Assembly: GCA_009617715.1 (NCBI GenBank)
Contig: VTFK01000285.1
Coordinates: 434,001 to 498,000, forward strand
Direction of reading: 5' to 3'
Length of the DNA: 64,000 nucleotides
Origin: Plectrocnemia conspersa
Taxonomy: Eukaryota; Arthropoda; Insecta; Trichoptera; Polycentropodidae
The number at the start of each line of letters is the position of its first letter. Positions within the stretch are counted from its first letter, which is position 1. Shown piece after piece: positions 11,601 through 26,600 of the stretch. The notes under the pieces are model-generated. The model did not search any database. It was not told where the DNA came from and was given only the letters and a program-made list of their open reading frames with translations. Both the position numbers and the translations under genes were made by a program.

Positions 11601-14600
11601 GCCATGTTTAGCGATTATAGCGACATGTGCGAAACATAAGCTTTTGTGCGCAAATTAATGCTATAAATATAAGTTATAGAACGGATTTTTTTAGTGTTAC
11701 TTCACCATCAAAGCTTTGTGTGGCATCTTCACGTCCAGCATTTAAATTGTATGCATGTACATATGTACGTAACAGTTCCTCAACTTCCGATATTCAATTT
11801 GAATGTTAATTCTATTGGAAACCATGTTTTCTAAGAATGTTCTAACAAAATTCGAAATTGACGGAAGTTACCAGACGATGGAATTACACACATTCATTGC
11901 CTAAAATGTGATAAGTGGACTCTAATTCTTTTCGTGATTCTGAGAATTAACTAACTGTTGCTCATGCCATTAGTGTTTACAAACAGAACATCCCAAATTA
12001 TATATTTACTATAACTAAAAAACTAAATAATTTGAATAATTAAAGATCGACTGCCAAAAATATGATAAAACTTTTTGTATGTGCATAAATGCTCCACTCG
12101 TGATATTGCCACATAAAGTTATAATTAAAGAAACATTCATCTCTTAATATTGCATGTCTATTGGCCCTAAAAGGTGTCGGTGTATGTGTTTAATGCCTTC
12201 ATAGTTACTTGCGTTCCATTGCACCGTTTTGATAGATCCAAATATAGCAGTATAAAAAGATTACCAATCTTGAGGGTAAGTTTCTGCTCGTTCTATTAAT
12301 CCAATTGGATTCGGTGAACTTAATAACCCAGCTAGATAAAGGGTAGCTTCTTCTTAGTACATCATAATGTCAATTGAGGAAAATTAACGTGCTACAACTG
12401 GCAATGAGGTTTTTTGTAGTGAACGCGATTTTTTCTATAATTATATGTCGAAACATAATAAATTGTCGCAATTACTTGTTAAATGCAGAACAAGTTTATT
12501 CGTTACGCCAACACGCGCAGATGTCCCTTTCCAACACAAGTACCGCCAATGATATTTGATTGTTTTTTTATTTTTTTGAAAAATGCAATTTTCACCTTGA
12601 TACTGTGTTTAAATGTTCTGATTTTTTAATTTTTATTTATTAAAAATGATATTTTATGTTTATTCACAAAAAAAAAATTTTTCTTGAAAAGCATTTTTTA
12701 ACTGATTTTTGCGTAGAGATAAAAAAATCCATTGGGCGACTTTAGTCGATTTCCGCGTTCAAAGTGTTAAAGTGACCAAATTTTGAAAATAGCAAAGGAG
12801 GACACTATAATAAAAAGACTATCTCGGATTTTTTGTTTGATGGAGACAAAAGGACGACCTCTGGTCACCTTATGGTATCCGGATTACAAGTGTACATGAC
12901 AACATTTCAAAAGCATAAAAAATGTAACATACAATAACATAATCTGCTTCCGCCCAAAATCGTCGCATTGGCCATGTACCTTCCCATTTCAAAAAATAGC
13001 ATATAAGCGCATGTGTCATACCCGCAAAATTTCCATCTATAATTCCTTTCGGAATACACTTCCATCCGGATATATCATTTAGTGATGTCGTCATTCTCTA
13101 GAATGTGTAACTCGGGGATACTTTTACCTGCTCAATATATACCCATGTTTTTTGTAATGTAAAGTTCAACGGTTTTAATAACGCTTACTCGGATATGCAT
13201 AACTGTTTGTTTGTCACTCTGAATATCCATATTATACAAATGTATTACTTTCATGAACGTTTTAGCAGGTCTTTTTCAATTAATTTCGACGCAATAATTA
13301 AGTGTAGTTCCGATAATTTTATATATTTTTATAAAATATAAACTTGAAAGTATAAATGGAATTTACAAGTAAATTCAAATTAAAATCACTTCACTTTATT
13401 AATTTTTTTTTAAATTGCTAAAGACATATTTATAAAAACTAAAATGTTGTCTATACTATTCAACTAAAATATGAACTAATAATTGTAGCCAAAAAAATCC
13501 TAAACTGAAAATCGATTATATTCGATTTAAATTCAGAAAACAGGTACATAATTATGAAATTAGATCTGCCGACGATTTACACATCCCTCAAATATATTAT
13601 AAGAGTGTGGCACAAAATCTTTAAAATATATTGCATTTAAAACCTTTAATGATTTACCAAAATCAACTAGTAAAAAATTCAAAGAAAATAAAAAATAAAT
13701 TTTTTAATGCATTCAAAAATGTTTTTAAAAAAAATTCCTTTTACCTTCTTATTTGTTTTTTTTTTTAAATTTAATAATAAATATTTTTAGTGTACTTATT
13801 ATATTTTTCTAAATGCATACGTATTATATTTATAATTTTAATGTATAAAATTGTAACCTCAGAATGAATTAGTTATTACTCGTGGAACTATTACTATTCA
13901 AGTCGATTTACACTTACTGCTTTTTTTTAAATCAAATATTTTATTTTAATTGCTGTAAGTATGCTATTTCAACACTGATCAGAATTATTAGATATTTATT
14001 TATTTATATATGTTATTTAATTAACCGGTTTTTCTACTTTGGCAATAACATACAACGCCATCAATGAATCAGACACATTTTTAAAATGCTGTAATTCGTG
14101 TTTCTTCTCGAGAATTTCTCAAGAAAAATGTTAAATCGAGAAATTTTATTATATAAATGATGCTAAAAAATGTTTACAAATTCTTAACACTCGAACTCGC
14201 CTTATTTTTGCTTAAGTAATAAAAGAAAACACTCAAATAAAAACCTTTCCGAAGGTGCTCGTGCCTGATGTTTGAAAATATGCATACTTTCTCGGAAGAT
14301 CGCAATTTTTTGTGATTTATATTACTATAACCGGCCGGCGGTTTATCATTGCTTTGGTGATTCAAAAACCCGTTCCAATATGAAAAAATTACTCATGGGA
14401 ATCGGCAGAACACAAAACGACATAGAGCCACTTTTCCTTTTCGATATTCCAAAAAGGTTTTTTATATTGTTTTTGTAAAGTAATAACAGCTGTTATTGAC
14501 AATTGTCTCACTATTATTATTGATAGCCGAAGGGCTTAAATTGTTTGTTAAAACAATTGGAAAATATCTATTCTGAACTAAGCACGAAATTTCAACAGAC

Positions 14601-17600
14601 AATAAAGAGAAATTATATAATCGAAGAAACCAGACAATTCAAAATATTTCACCGGTTAAAAAATAACGGCTTCTTTAGTTATTCTTTTAAAGGAGAAATA
14701 TGTAAAATGGGGATAGATTTTATTCGCAGATTATTTAATGTCTCGACGAATTTTAAGGACATTATTAAATCATTAAAATCCATTGAAGTAATTGAAAATT
14801 TAATAATGGCGCAACAATCAGAGAAATAAGTTTTTTCAGCATTACAGAGAATATTGTAATGAACACATTCCAAAGACCGTTAATGCAAGAGGGTAAATGA
14901 CAATGGTGGTTTTTACTCTGAAAAGGACGCATTGTCTACTGCATACTTATTGCACAAAATGGTAGTTTTTTTAGCCATTATGATCTTTTAGCGAGAAAGC
15001 AAAAAAATGTGTTACGTTACTCAATTGTGTTATTTACTATGGTCCTCTTATTGGTTAATCTTTTTTGTCCAAACGAGTTGCTATTTCCTTTATTGCGTTC
15101 AAAACTGTCATTTAAGTGACGGGACAGACGAACCTCCCAAAATTTCATTCATTTACAGACTTTGATTTCAGTATAATTTCTCACTATTTATTGTAGTAGT
15201 TGTTGATTGTGTTTATCCCGTTGTAACGCCAAATAATTTGTAATAGAGACTAACTCAATATCTATATAAATATAGAAGAAAACCCCAACTACGCCTAACT
15301 TCTTTCCAGAGAAAACGCATTTTCCCAGACATTCGAGTCACGCCCCTCAATACGAGGAAGTGGGGATTACTGTTTTATTGTAAATGTCAGCTTATATTGT
15401 CTCATGAACATAGTGCTTTATCTTCATCTTGACAGCAAAATAGTATCTAAGTCAACACTTTTACGTCTTTTATTAATTAATTAACGTTAAATTCTGTTCT
15501 CACGATGCGCAAACGTAAAAAATTCTTCGATAATATTATGCCATAAATATTAGCATTCTCATTAAAGCGGATATGGTATTGTTGCCCTCCTCCACCACCG
15601 TTAATTTATGGTTTCCATTTAAAACGTATGCTTCACTCATGGCAATGTTGCATATATTGATAATAATTGCAATTAGCGTTTCGTACAATGAGTCCCGAGT
15701 TTCGTGTGAAAAATTAAGTCCTACCCAGAAAACGATTTTTTTGTGCGCACAGTTTGAGATGCTCTGAAAGCTTCATTTATATGCAGATGGTAATTTATCA
15801 CATCATCACCAACGTCGATGGTCATAGCGCCACTGAGAAGAACGGAAATGATTACAGTTTTAATTAAAAAGACACTTGACCGGCGTTAAAAGTGTTTTTA
15901 ATAAGCACGAATCTTTAGTCAACTTCATTTAATCTCTCTATCTTATGTGAGATCATACATAGGGATACCCTTTATTACTCCCAAAAACTAATATATTTTC
16001 AAAACTATAAAGGCTGTTTGATGTTAAGCTCTAAAAGAGGGTGAAAGTGTTTATAATATGATTCGCGCAGAACCCATAGCTGTGAGTCATCTCAAATATT
16101 AGAATAACTAAAAAATAAATTTTGTATATATAATAATATGATATGCATACATATATTAAATATATTTTAGCGCCACAAAGCTTGATTTATATATAGAATA
16201 TTTTATTTTCTATTGAAATAAATAATTATATCAAGTATGATATTTACATGAAATATTCTATACGTTCGATGCCGGTAGAAGTATACAGGAAAAATTCGGT
16301 CCACCTCAATTTGGGTCTACCAACTTTTATTGCTTTTCTTTATACTACAATTGACTATTTTTTTTTAATATTTAGATAAATTAAATATTTAAAAAAAATT
16401 ATCATCATTTGCTTGGAAGTTATATATCATAATTTCACGTGAATAGTACAGCCAAGGACGGAGAATATAGTGGGTTACTTCGGTCGAGTTCGGTTCTGCC
16501 CGCTCTAAAATCTCTCGGAAGTTGTCCGAGGTTACCGAGAACGGGAGGTAAAGTGGGGGTTATTCAGTCGACTTGGCCAGATTTGAGCGCTTCCGAACAT
16601 TGTCGGCAATTGGACCGAAGTCGGAGCTGCTCATTCGAGCGCGAGCGGTGAGATACTTCTCCTTTCGCTCTCTCGCGTGCTAAGTGACGACAGTGAGATA
16701 GATAATGATATGGTGTTTCGCAAACTAAAATAGAACGAGTAACTCGCTTCAATATTAGTATGCGCGTAGGCGTACTATGGTCAACACGCATGTCGAGCGT
16801 TGCATCGTAGTCACGTGGTTAACTTATCGGGGACTTCAACAGTCATAATCGGGACTTCAACAGACTCTTACTGACATCTTTGAATATTTTAGGGCACCAA
16901 AAGGGATTAATTATATTTTTGATGGTTTATTCTTCTAACAGATATCGTTATTATATTTTTTTCATATAAAATTAAATAATATTTAATGGTACTTGATTTT
17001 GTTAAAAAAATCGTTTCGATTATCCTCATGTATTTTCCTAGATCGGTTTATATAAATGTCACACCATAACGAATTCTTATTTAGAATCGATGGCGACAAA
17101 TTCTAGGATAGTCACAGATGTGGTGTTCGTATTCTAAAGTATCATTTTTATGCCTTATGGCATTTTGCAAAAGCCGACAAAGATTTTGCGTAAATTGAAT
17201 ATTTACGACCGAAAAGTTTTCACTGATATTGTATTGGTGAGTGCCCACACAAACTTTTATAATTATCAGTAGTGTAATTTTAATAATATGACAATCTAAA
17301 AATTGCGATTATTTGGCACATCGCGCGCAAATATGCTGGCTGTACGTGACAGAAGCCGCCGTACGGACGTCATTCACGACCGCCGCGCCGTCCGGACGGC
17401 ATATGAAAACAGTGTGGTCGCTTACTCGAAGTCGTAGATCTCGCCCGACTTCAGTTGTAACTTCGGTTCGGACAACTTCCAGAGAGTGTAGTGCAGGCAT
17501 AAGGGCTAACAGCGCGTATATAAAAATACTTCAAACAAATAATAAATGTTGTCAATGATAAACATGTTTTTTTTTCATTAATTATTATGATATCAAATGT

Positions 17601-20600
17601 TTAACTGAAATTTTATTTCGCTGCGGGAATTTTATGAATGGATTCAGGCAATTTTTTTTGTATAGAATCAAAAGTATTGTTTATTAGTAGCGTGATTAAA
17701 TCATATAAAAGCTTAAATGTGTGTAGTTACATTCATGTCTTAAGCTTTTGTAACCTTAACAGCCGAATGTTCATTCGTCTATTATTCAAAGCTTTCAAAG
17801 TTATACATTATACATTTCTCGTTTACTTTACGCATGAAATACCACAACCTGCGACCTTCAAGCCATAACATTTAAACGTAAAGACACAATGGTACTATCT
17901 TGTCTTATACCTAATATATTATATGTATAGTGTGTACGAATCATAAACAAAGCCATGGTGAATCGTGAGAAATTCCCATGAGGTACACCATGACAATCGA
18001 CTGACCATCACAGTTTTTAAACGACTAATTTTCTATTCCTCGTAACCTATTTCGTTATGCTTCTCCATATAATGTTAATATACCAACATATTGGCTATTA
18101 TCAAAAGGAACTTGTTGCCATTTCGTGTATCATGCATTATAAGAGATAAAAATTGCGAATACACAATGCTGTGTCTGAATGGATGAGTAGTAATATGTGT
18201 GCGGTTTGCGAATCGAATGTGGTAGGATGATAAAAACGTCGACATATGTTCCATACGACTGGAATGTCTATCAAATATTCGGAAGAGTAGCATCTGTGAA
18301 CTCTATCCGTGATGGGACTTTTAAACTATAGTTTAAATGCTTTGTCGGAAAGATAGGTTCACAATCGTTTATAAAAAATATGGGTTATACAATGAACTTT
18401 TTCATAGTATTTTATTAAACCCTTTCATCTGTCTTATGTTTTTCTAAGAAGTATATCATCTTCATTATTATTAGGCGTTCATCCTTGATTGAGCAACATC
18501 TCAGTATATGCCATCAATCTTCACTATTCTTATATTGGTGTTAAAATGACTCGTGCTTCAAATATAGCCTAAAGCGACGCAGGTGTATCTATCTGAATAT
18601 AGAATGACTTCCGACTGCTATTTTTGAACGGGGATAGAAGGGAGAAAGAACGCAGCATTCAGGTCCTTATGTATTCATCAGGCATTGTAACTCGACCTCA
18701 CGCATATCAATGCGATAAAAACTTGAAATGTTGTAGATGTTTAAACTATGATAGCGTCTCGGAATGTTTCAGCTCTGTCGTATCACTTAAAGACAATTAG
18801 CTGTGAAGAGATTTTAATTACTCTAATTAAGTGAAAGCGATGATCCCTCCGGTCAAACCTATTATGTTGTTAACCGTGAAATTTGCCCTTTGTTCTCTCT
18901 CACATAGGCTTATCTGTATCTAGATTAGTTTGTTCTATATATAACGCATCAGTTTATTTTAACTACATGTATATATTAAACATACGAATCAGGGAACTGA
19001 AAGAGCACTGACAACAATAAACCTATTTTATTTATTTTTTTAAAATAAGATTCAGTGGTATTAGTCGGTGACTAACACCTGAAAGTCCTGGGTTCAAATT
19101 ATATATAGTATTTTTCTGCCTGAGAAATTGTAAGTAGTAATTATTACATAATTTTAATTTCAATGAATCATCATAGATAAGGTTTTCCTTGATTTTCCTT
19201 ATCTCGCGGATGAATACCGCGATTTTTTTATATTTTTTTTGTAAAATTTAATAATAATATTTTGTGTATCGATTTCGATTAAATTTTATACACTTAAATC
19301 TAAAATAAATCGTGCTTCTCAAACAAAGAAATTTTGTGTTTAAGTTAAAACTGTATATTTGTTAGTAAATAACATTTTTTTTAAATAAATTGTATAACTC
19401 TTAATAACTTTAACCGCATAAAGGACATTATTGGTTTTCCTATTGCGGTTCTACGTCTTGAAGTACATGACAAGCAATTTATAATATTTATCTACAAAAA
19501 CCTTGAAATTTTATCTTGTATGTCAATCGCGGGAATCTTTTCCAGTATATATATAGCAATAAAAAAAGTATTACTTGATATTTTTACAAGAAATAGTAAA
19601 AACTAAATGTCGGCGTAAAACCCAACGCAACTACACGACAGACGTCCCGTGAGCGATACCCGCATCATGATAGAACCCAACTCCCTCACCAACTTACGTG
19701 GTGGGGATACGGTGGACCCGCATGACCGTTTATATATATACCAAAACAAGACCCGACACTAACGACTACTACATTTTGACACTAATACTTCATTCCAATG
19801 ACTTCAGCCTCTCTTTCTATTGAAGCGACTACAAAATGTACAAAATTCATTTCGATTCATAAAAAATATGATATTTCGACCAATTATATGCAATAATCTT
19901 CCACGAATATATTTACGTTTATGGACCAACAGTATAAATAATATCCAACACGATCCACGGTTACCACTCTTTTATCCCTATCGACGATTGTGACACAAAC
20001 TCTTCGTACAAAAGTTCAAGTGGATATAATCTGTATTTTGAAAAAGTCTTTGACAATGTCATTTTGCTGAATAAACTCTCAAATTCGGATTTACTGAACT
20101 CATTTAAAGTTCTGCTATAACTTTAAACAACTTATTTCTAGTTTGAATTCCTTCGATATTTATACTTGAAGGAATACGGGTATTATCAGTTCTTGTTTCC
20201 CAGTGCTTTTATTTTGGGAGCGCTGGTATACGTTTCTTTGTCAACTCGCAGAAGAGTTTATATAGTTAAACACTTCTGGAAATTGCTCAAAGGCATCGTA
20301 GACAACCCTTCGGTACACGAGCAACTCCAAATGTGGGCTCCGGAAGGTGGTTATAGTTCTTTGTAAAGCCTGTAAAGTCTAGAACTGGAGCACTTGCCAA
20401 CTCTTCTCTGGCAAAGGCCGTTCGTCTGCTCAATGCTGTGCATTGATATATTGTCATTTTCTCGTGCATATATGGGGTTTTTGTTCAATTCGTGTGGAAC
20501 AATGCATTCCTGTTCAGGTGATTTGTGTCTGTTCTTTCATCTTGTTTTCGTATTTTTACTTATATGTGTGTGTGCGTATATGAATTTGTTTGTATAAATA

Positions 20601-23600
20601 TGTATATATTTTATACTTTTGACAGTCGTGACGTATGTTAAACTTTCAGGTCACGATGGTCATAATTGTAATAAATAAATTTCAACATTGGAACGTGCCA
20701 TGACATGTCGTTTTCCAGATCTTTATCGCCAGTACAGTTTTTTTTATTACCTATGTGAAAATATATAGAGCAGTAAACGCCATGGTCTTCCAATTTTTAC
20801 ACATATACATTCGCGCGTTACAAGAAGAAAGGCATATACGTCGAACGAAAATACGATTGTGTGTTGTTTTTGTTTTTAGCTGCGCTGCAATAAACGCAGC
20901 GTTATGCAGAGGTCTATAATAATTTTACACAATGTTTGATATGAACGCTGATAACCACTGACTGGCCAACTCCCCCCCCCCTGGAAAAATCTGAAATGAC
21001 GTCCCTGATTTTACGGTAACTAGAAAGAACTTAGTTCTTATAAAATTTGAAGAATACAATAAATTAATTAGTATTAGACTTTTAGCAACTCAGCAACGAT
21101 TATGTGTGATCCCGATAAATTCAATAAACTGAATTTTGTTTGAAATCTTTCGTGAAATAAAAATAAAAAAAATCTTGCAATGAAACTCATCGATTTTTGT
21201 TGCTAGTGGTGAAGAATAAGTGCTTTCATAATATGCAAAAAAATTTGCAGTATTGGAAAATGTCTTACAGACATTTTTCCCTGAACTCACAGTCGAATAA
21301 TTGTATTTAGTACTTAATGTTCAGTCGAAAGAGTTCCTGACGATTGTCATTATGAATCTCTGAAGCTGATAACTGATTCGGAAGTGATAGATACATTCGA
21401 TGAGAAATCAAACACAGCGTTTTGGCCCAAGATTTGTGAAAGAGGAAGAAATGTGAGATTTTCATAACATAGCTTTATAGCAATTGACTGTATGTATTAT
21501 TTAAACATTTCAAAAACCATTTTCATGTATTGCAATTTAAAATTATAACCCAAACAATGATTCGTGTTAATCATACCAATTAAGTGCGATAACATGTAAT
21601 TATATACATTAATAAAGCGGCTTTTTATTGGAGCAAAAGCGTGAGAATTATGCAAATAAAGACTTAATACAAGTTAAACATCGCTGGTGTGTAAGTTAAA
21701 TATGACTGTAATTGACGTTTAATTTCACATTATATTGTACTTTTCCTTGACTTGCGAAAATTCAGACTTACACAGGTTCCATCTTGGTCGCCGTCAACCC
21801 CTACAAAGAACTCGCCTGCTACAATGCTGTAAGTATACCTATTGTTTTTTTCTATCTTTCCTTTAGAATGAACTATGCTAAATTAGGTGTTAAGTTTTCT
21901 CGAGCGTCTCACAACACTTACTTGTGAAGCGATTATCTTAGCGGTTCGATCTTGAACAATTGTTTAAGCAGATTAATGCCTCGCGGCAAGGAGACGCGCT
22001 AAAGACACACACAGAGCAAAACAATTAGGAAGCAAGGAAGCAGAACGACCTCTGTTTCGAACGTAGCTTTCGAGAAATTTATTGTGTTTAATCTTCGCGA
22101 TGCGCTTTTGTACGAATACACTCAATTATAAAAACCCCCTTTATTAATGTGCACACGCTTTCATCGCATAAATTCACGTTGTTTCGCAATGAAAATAGTT
22201 ATTATGCAAATAATAAAAAAACGCATCACTCGTGTTACGCTTGGCGATGCACTGCCTGAAATTTTAACACATGATAATTGCACTTTTCATGTGACTGCAA
22301 AATTTGATTCAGATCAAATATAAGTATTTACAGCTCATCAAAATCATGATAGAATCAATAAAAGTCAATGGAAACTGCAAGTACACTATTATAAACCAAG
22401 TAAAATCAACTAATTGTATCATAACCTGAGGTTAGTAAAGATTCGTAAATAAATTGCTTGTTGAAGTAGTCGAAATTCTTAAACAATTTGGAGGGTGTAA
22501 GAGAATTGCATTGAGAATTGATTTTTCTTCGTACATTTTGTCAATAACAATACAGCTGAGATGGTTTCACTAGTATTCAAAAAAATATAGTAGATTGTAC
22601 TGATCATATACCAACAAACAGTCACCATCATATTTTTAAATATAATTTAATTTCGTGTAATGGTTTGTTTTTGTCTAGCAATTGGGCAGATCGCTTTATG
22701 TTATCATAAATGATCCACTTTTCGTCCTACTTTACAATATGGTCGAGAAATGGATCGCTTTTGTTACATAAAATAAGTTCAAAACAAACTTCGTAACGAT
22801 TTTTTGCTTTTTATTCATGTCGTCGGTTTCGCGCGGGTTTGTGATGGTTTTTTGATTTCCCTAGCTGTTTTAAAAGGTTCAGTCGTGCGTGGTTCTGACA
22901 GTCGCCATAATTTTCTTTTACTGTAATTTTATTTCGCGTTATGCTTTGGGCCTTCGTTTTTATCGCAAAGGATTTACTTTTCGTCACACGTTTCTGCTGC
23001 GTGAAAAAACTTTTAAACGGTATTTTTTATTTTTTATTTATTTCGTGCGGTACCCACTTGATTTTTCTAGCTCCATAACTGTTGCGCAAGCTTTTTAAAA
23101 TTTTTGTTCGTGGCTCTAACTCAACTCTCGTTTCTCATTGATTTTTTAAATAAAGAAAGAGGAAAGCTTTGTGATTCCAACGCCATAGAACGCCACACTG
23201 CGTGTACCTGGATGAAAACAAATCATTACTATATGGTTAAAAAGTTGGATAGATGTACTTATTTGGGTAATTAGATTCCTACCAACAGATTGAATAAGTA
23301 CACGCGTCGACGCGACTCGAGGGAATCATATCCCAGCATACCTTGAAAATGAAAAACAGTTTTTTAGATCTATTCTATTAAAAACGATTCGGTTGAATTA
23401 TTTGATAGTCAGACCAGAGAAGCATTCTTAAAGATACAGCACACTAGAACAGATTGTAGTATTTTGCCCCCCCCCCGCCTTGATTTTGGCCAGAAAAATG
23501 CATGTCATTTAATGAAATACTATGAATTTAAATTAAATCAAAATATAAAAAATACTAATGACTGGCCAAATTTTGCCGCCCCCCCCCCCCTGTAAAAAGA

Positions 23601-26600
23601 TAAAATCACGTCCCTCAAACTAAACCGGACATTTTCGGATTATCCCTTAAAGAAAATCTAAAAAACATTTTTGAATCTATCTCGAAAATGTTTTTAAATA
23701 TATAATTTCAGTGAAATCATTTCAGAATACATTTTCTTCGGTAAATATATATTTTTACCAGTGAAAATATAATTTATCTAGTGCTAGTAAATTTATATGA
23801 TTTCAACTTTTCCATATGTAATAATATACATGCAATGTATACAGCGAGCGTGTATTTTTCAGTGAATTTATATTTTCGCAGGACACTACCTTTCACTACA
23901 ACCAACACCACGGACATTTAACCCTTTATTCCCGATATAATTATATGTTATATTGATAGCTATACCTTTAAATTTTTGCTGAGAAAGACCCTAAAAAAAT
24001 ATCGTCTAAACCAATTTTTGTATATATAGTTACTCTTTAAGGCCTGCACAAAACAAAGGCACTCCTCGTCAAAGAGTTTCTTAAATGTTTTTTTTTTATT
24101 CCAACAAGTAAGTATGTTTATTGTTTCCGTAATAAAGTAAAAAGTATGTACTCTTTTTCGTAAAGTATGTACTCTTTCTCAAGAACCACGTTTCGATATA
24201 TGTACATACAAAGTCCAACTATGCTTTTATCTTCTGTGAAAACCCAACAAGCCAAGGGAAAAGCCCCGGCGTTGGACCCGAGGGCTTAGCTCTTGGCTGT
24301 CACTGCCGGGCCGTAATTTGAATGCTTGGTATATCTGGCTTCCTCTGAACCAAAACTTATCAAATTTATATGACTCACCAAAAAGTAGTTTGAACTCTCG
24401 TTCCATGAAGTAGTTTGTCGTTTCAAGCAGTTGCCACAGTTCCCTAAAAACTTTAGAATAGTATTTATTAGTATTATTTTTGTAACTATAATGGAACATA
24501 TATAAAAAATTTGAGTAACAGTAATTGATTTTATACAAAAATATTGATACATGCTATCAAAATCTGATTGTTTTAATTTTTTTCCAATTACAGTAATAGT
24601 GACTGGATTATCTTTAATTATTCTACAGAACAATAGCTTTTATATAATATAGAATAATCATTATAAGTAAATTTGTATGCAAGGAAAGACATCCCATTAA
24701 ATATTCAACAGTATATTTCTAGCAAAGCTGTTAGTCTACGAATATGCATTAAAAAATAATGACGATTGACTCCATATGTTTAGACAATGCTGCTGTCCAC
24801 AGATGGTTATGCATTGCAAAAAATCGCTTATTTAAAATTATACAATAGTTTTTATATCCTTTTCTTTATTCTATAGACATACAAAGTACTAGTCAATTTC
24901 GCACAGATAATCCTGTCACATTAAACCATTCCGATTTAATATTCAGTTCCGCTTTACATTTCAATTGATAAATTATGCCAAGAATTATTACAAGTGAAAG
25001 AATAACATCCTAATCATGAGCCGGAAAGTCAATAATTGATTGTTGTGAAATTTCTGCTTTACAGGACTCGGAAAGACAGTACCGAGGACAGAAGCTCGGA
25101 TCGCTCGAACCGCACATATTCGCTTTGGCCGAAGCTGCATATTCTTCCTTACAGGTATAAATTGATAGATAAATAATAGTATGATAAATATAAAAATATT
25201 TCTTATTTTTTTAACAGGGGGATATGCGGAATCAATCTGTAGTCATATCCGGAGAAAGCGGCGCTGGCAAAACGGAAACCACCAAATTTATATTACAATA
25301 TTTGTGTTCGGTCACTGTGCACGCTGGACATCCTGGACATATACCGTCGAATCATTCAACGTCTTCGATAGCTTCCGCATGGGTCGAACAACAAATTTTA
25401 GAAGCTAACACCGTCTTAGAAGCTTTCGGTGATTCATTAATGTCTAAAACACACGCTTATATTATGAAGTAAATGTTTAATTTTGTTTTTAATTCTTTAG
25501 GTAATGCCAAAACTGTCCGAAACGATAATTCATCCCGTTTTGGAAAGTTTATGCAAGTCTGTATGGATTCTCGTGGTGCTATAGCCGGATGCATCATACA
25601 AGATTATCTTCTAGAACAATCCAGGATTACCTTCCAAGCACCGAACGAGCGAAACTATCACGTTTTCTATTATTTAGCCGAAGGAGTTAAGGTTAATATA
25701 AATCAAAATATATAGATAAAATAACGATACTGTGTAATATTGTACCCCAAACTATCTATAATTCTATTATATTAATTTTTAGAGCGACGATGAATTACAA
25801 TCAATATTACAATTACGTGAAGCGTCTTATTACGTATATCTAAGGCAATCAGGGTGTTTGGGTGGATCTGGAGCACCTACAGGTAAACTATAAATATAAA
25901 TATTTACAATTAAATATTATTAATAATGATTTTATAGGAGCAGGATGTGGCGGTGAAGCTGAACGATTAGAAGCTTTGCGACTTGCTTTTACGGTGCTCC
26001 AAGTTCCACCACATATGAGCGAAGGTCTGTTTAAAGTTCTCGCTGCCATATTGTGGCTCGGAAACGTAGATTTCGAAGTAAGTTGTGAATTTAAATAATT
26101 ATGTTCGATAGATTAGAAAAAAGCTCATTTGAATTTTATTTTTAAGGACGTGGATGGTGAACGTTGTGCTTTGGTCGGCGGAGAAGAAGGCGATGCTGTA
26201 AAAGCTGCAGCTTCTCTATTGGGTTTAACTACAGAGAAAACTGCTCAAGTATTATTACAAAGACAGATTAATGTTCGAGGAAATATTACTGAAATTCCTT
26301 TGCGACAACAAGAGGTATTTATTTCATATTTAAACTATGTTTAGATAGTTATTCAAAATATACTTCTTTCTAGGCACGTGAAAATCGTCACGCAATGGCC
26401 AAAGCTCTCTACTCTCGCGTATTTGCATGGTTAATCAGTCACATAAACCGTTGTACGAGACCTTCAGTCGCAGCTCACTCGCCAGCTCGCTTCCTCGGCG
26501 TCTTGGATATATTCGGATTCGAAAACTTCACTTCAAATTCATTCGAACAATTATGCATCAATTATACAAACGAGAAGCTCCACAAATTCTTCAATCATTA

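Larger units (their letters stand above)
8742..21765 (+). other. Myosin intron 1 (13 kb)
   Basis: The donor GTATCC is at 8742 and the acceptor TTCAG ends at 21765; both neighbouring exons are phase 0. The intron is AT-rich and holds repeats listed separately, a GC-richer block at 16439-16640, another at 17309-17560, and a second non-LTR copy. The many short reading frames inside it have no recognisable products. A 94-codon frame at 14545-14829 is the longest and is unassigned. Confidence 0.8.
21829..25064 (+). other. Myosin intron 2 (3.2 kb)
   Basis: The donor GTAAGT is at 21829 and the acceptor TTTACAG ends at 25064. The intron is AT-rich and contains a family A repeat (23463-23617) and a family B repeat (23690-23880). 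A GC-richer patch at 24240-24320 overlaps two short minus-strand frames that I do not recognise. Confidence 0.8.
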
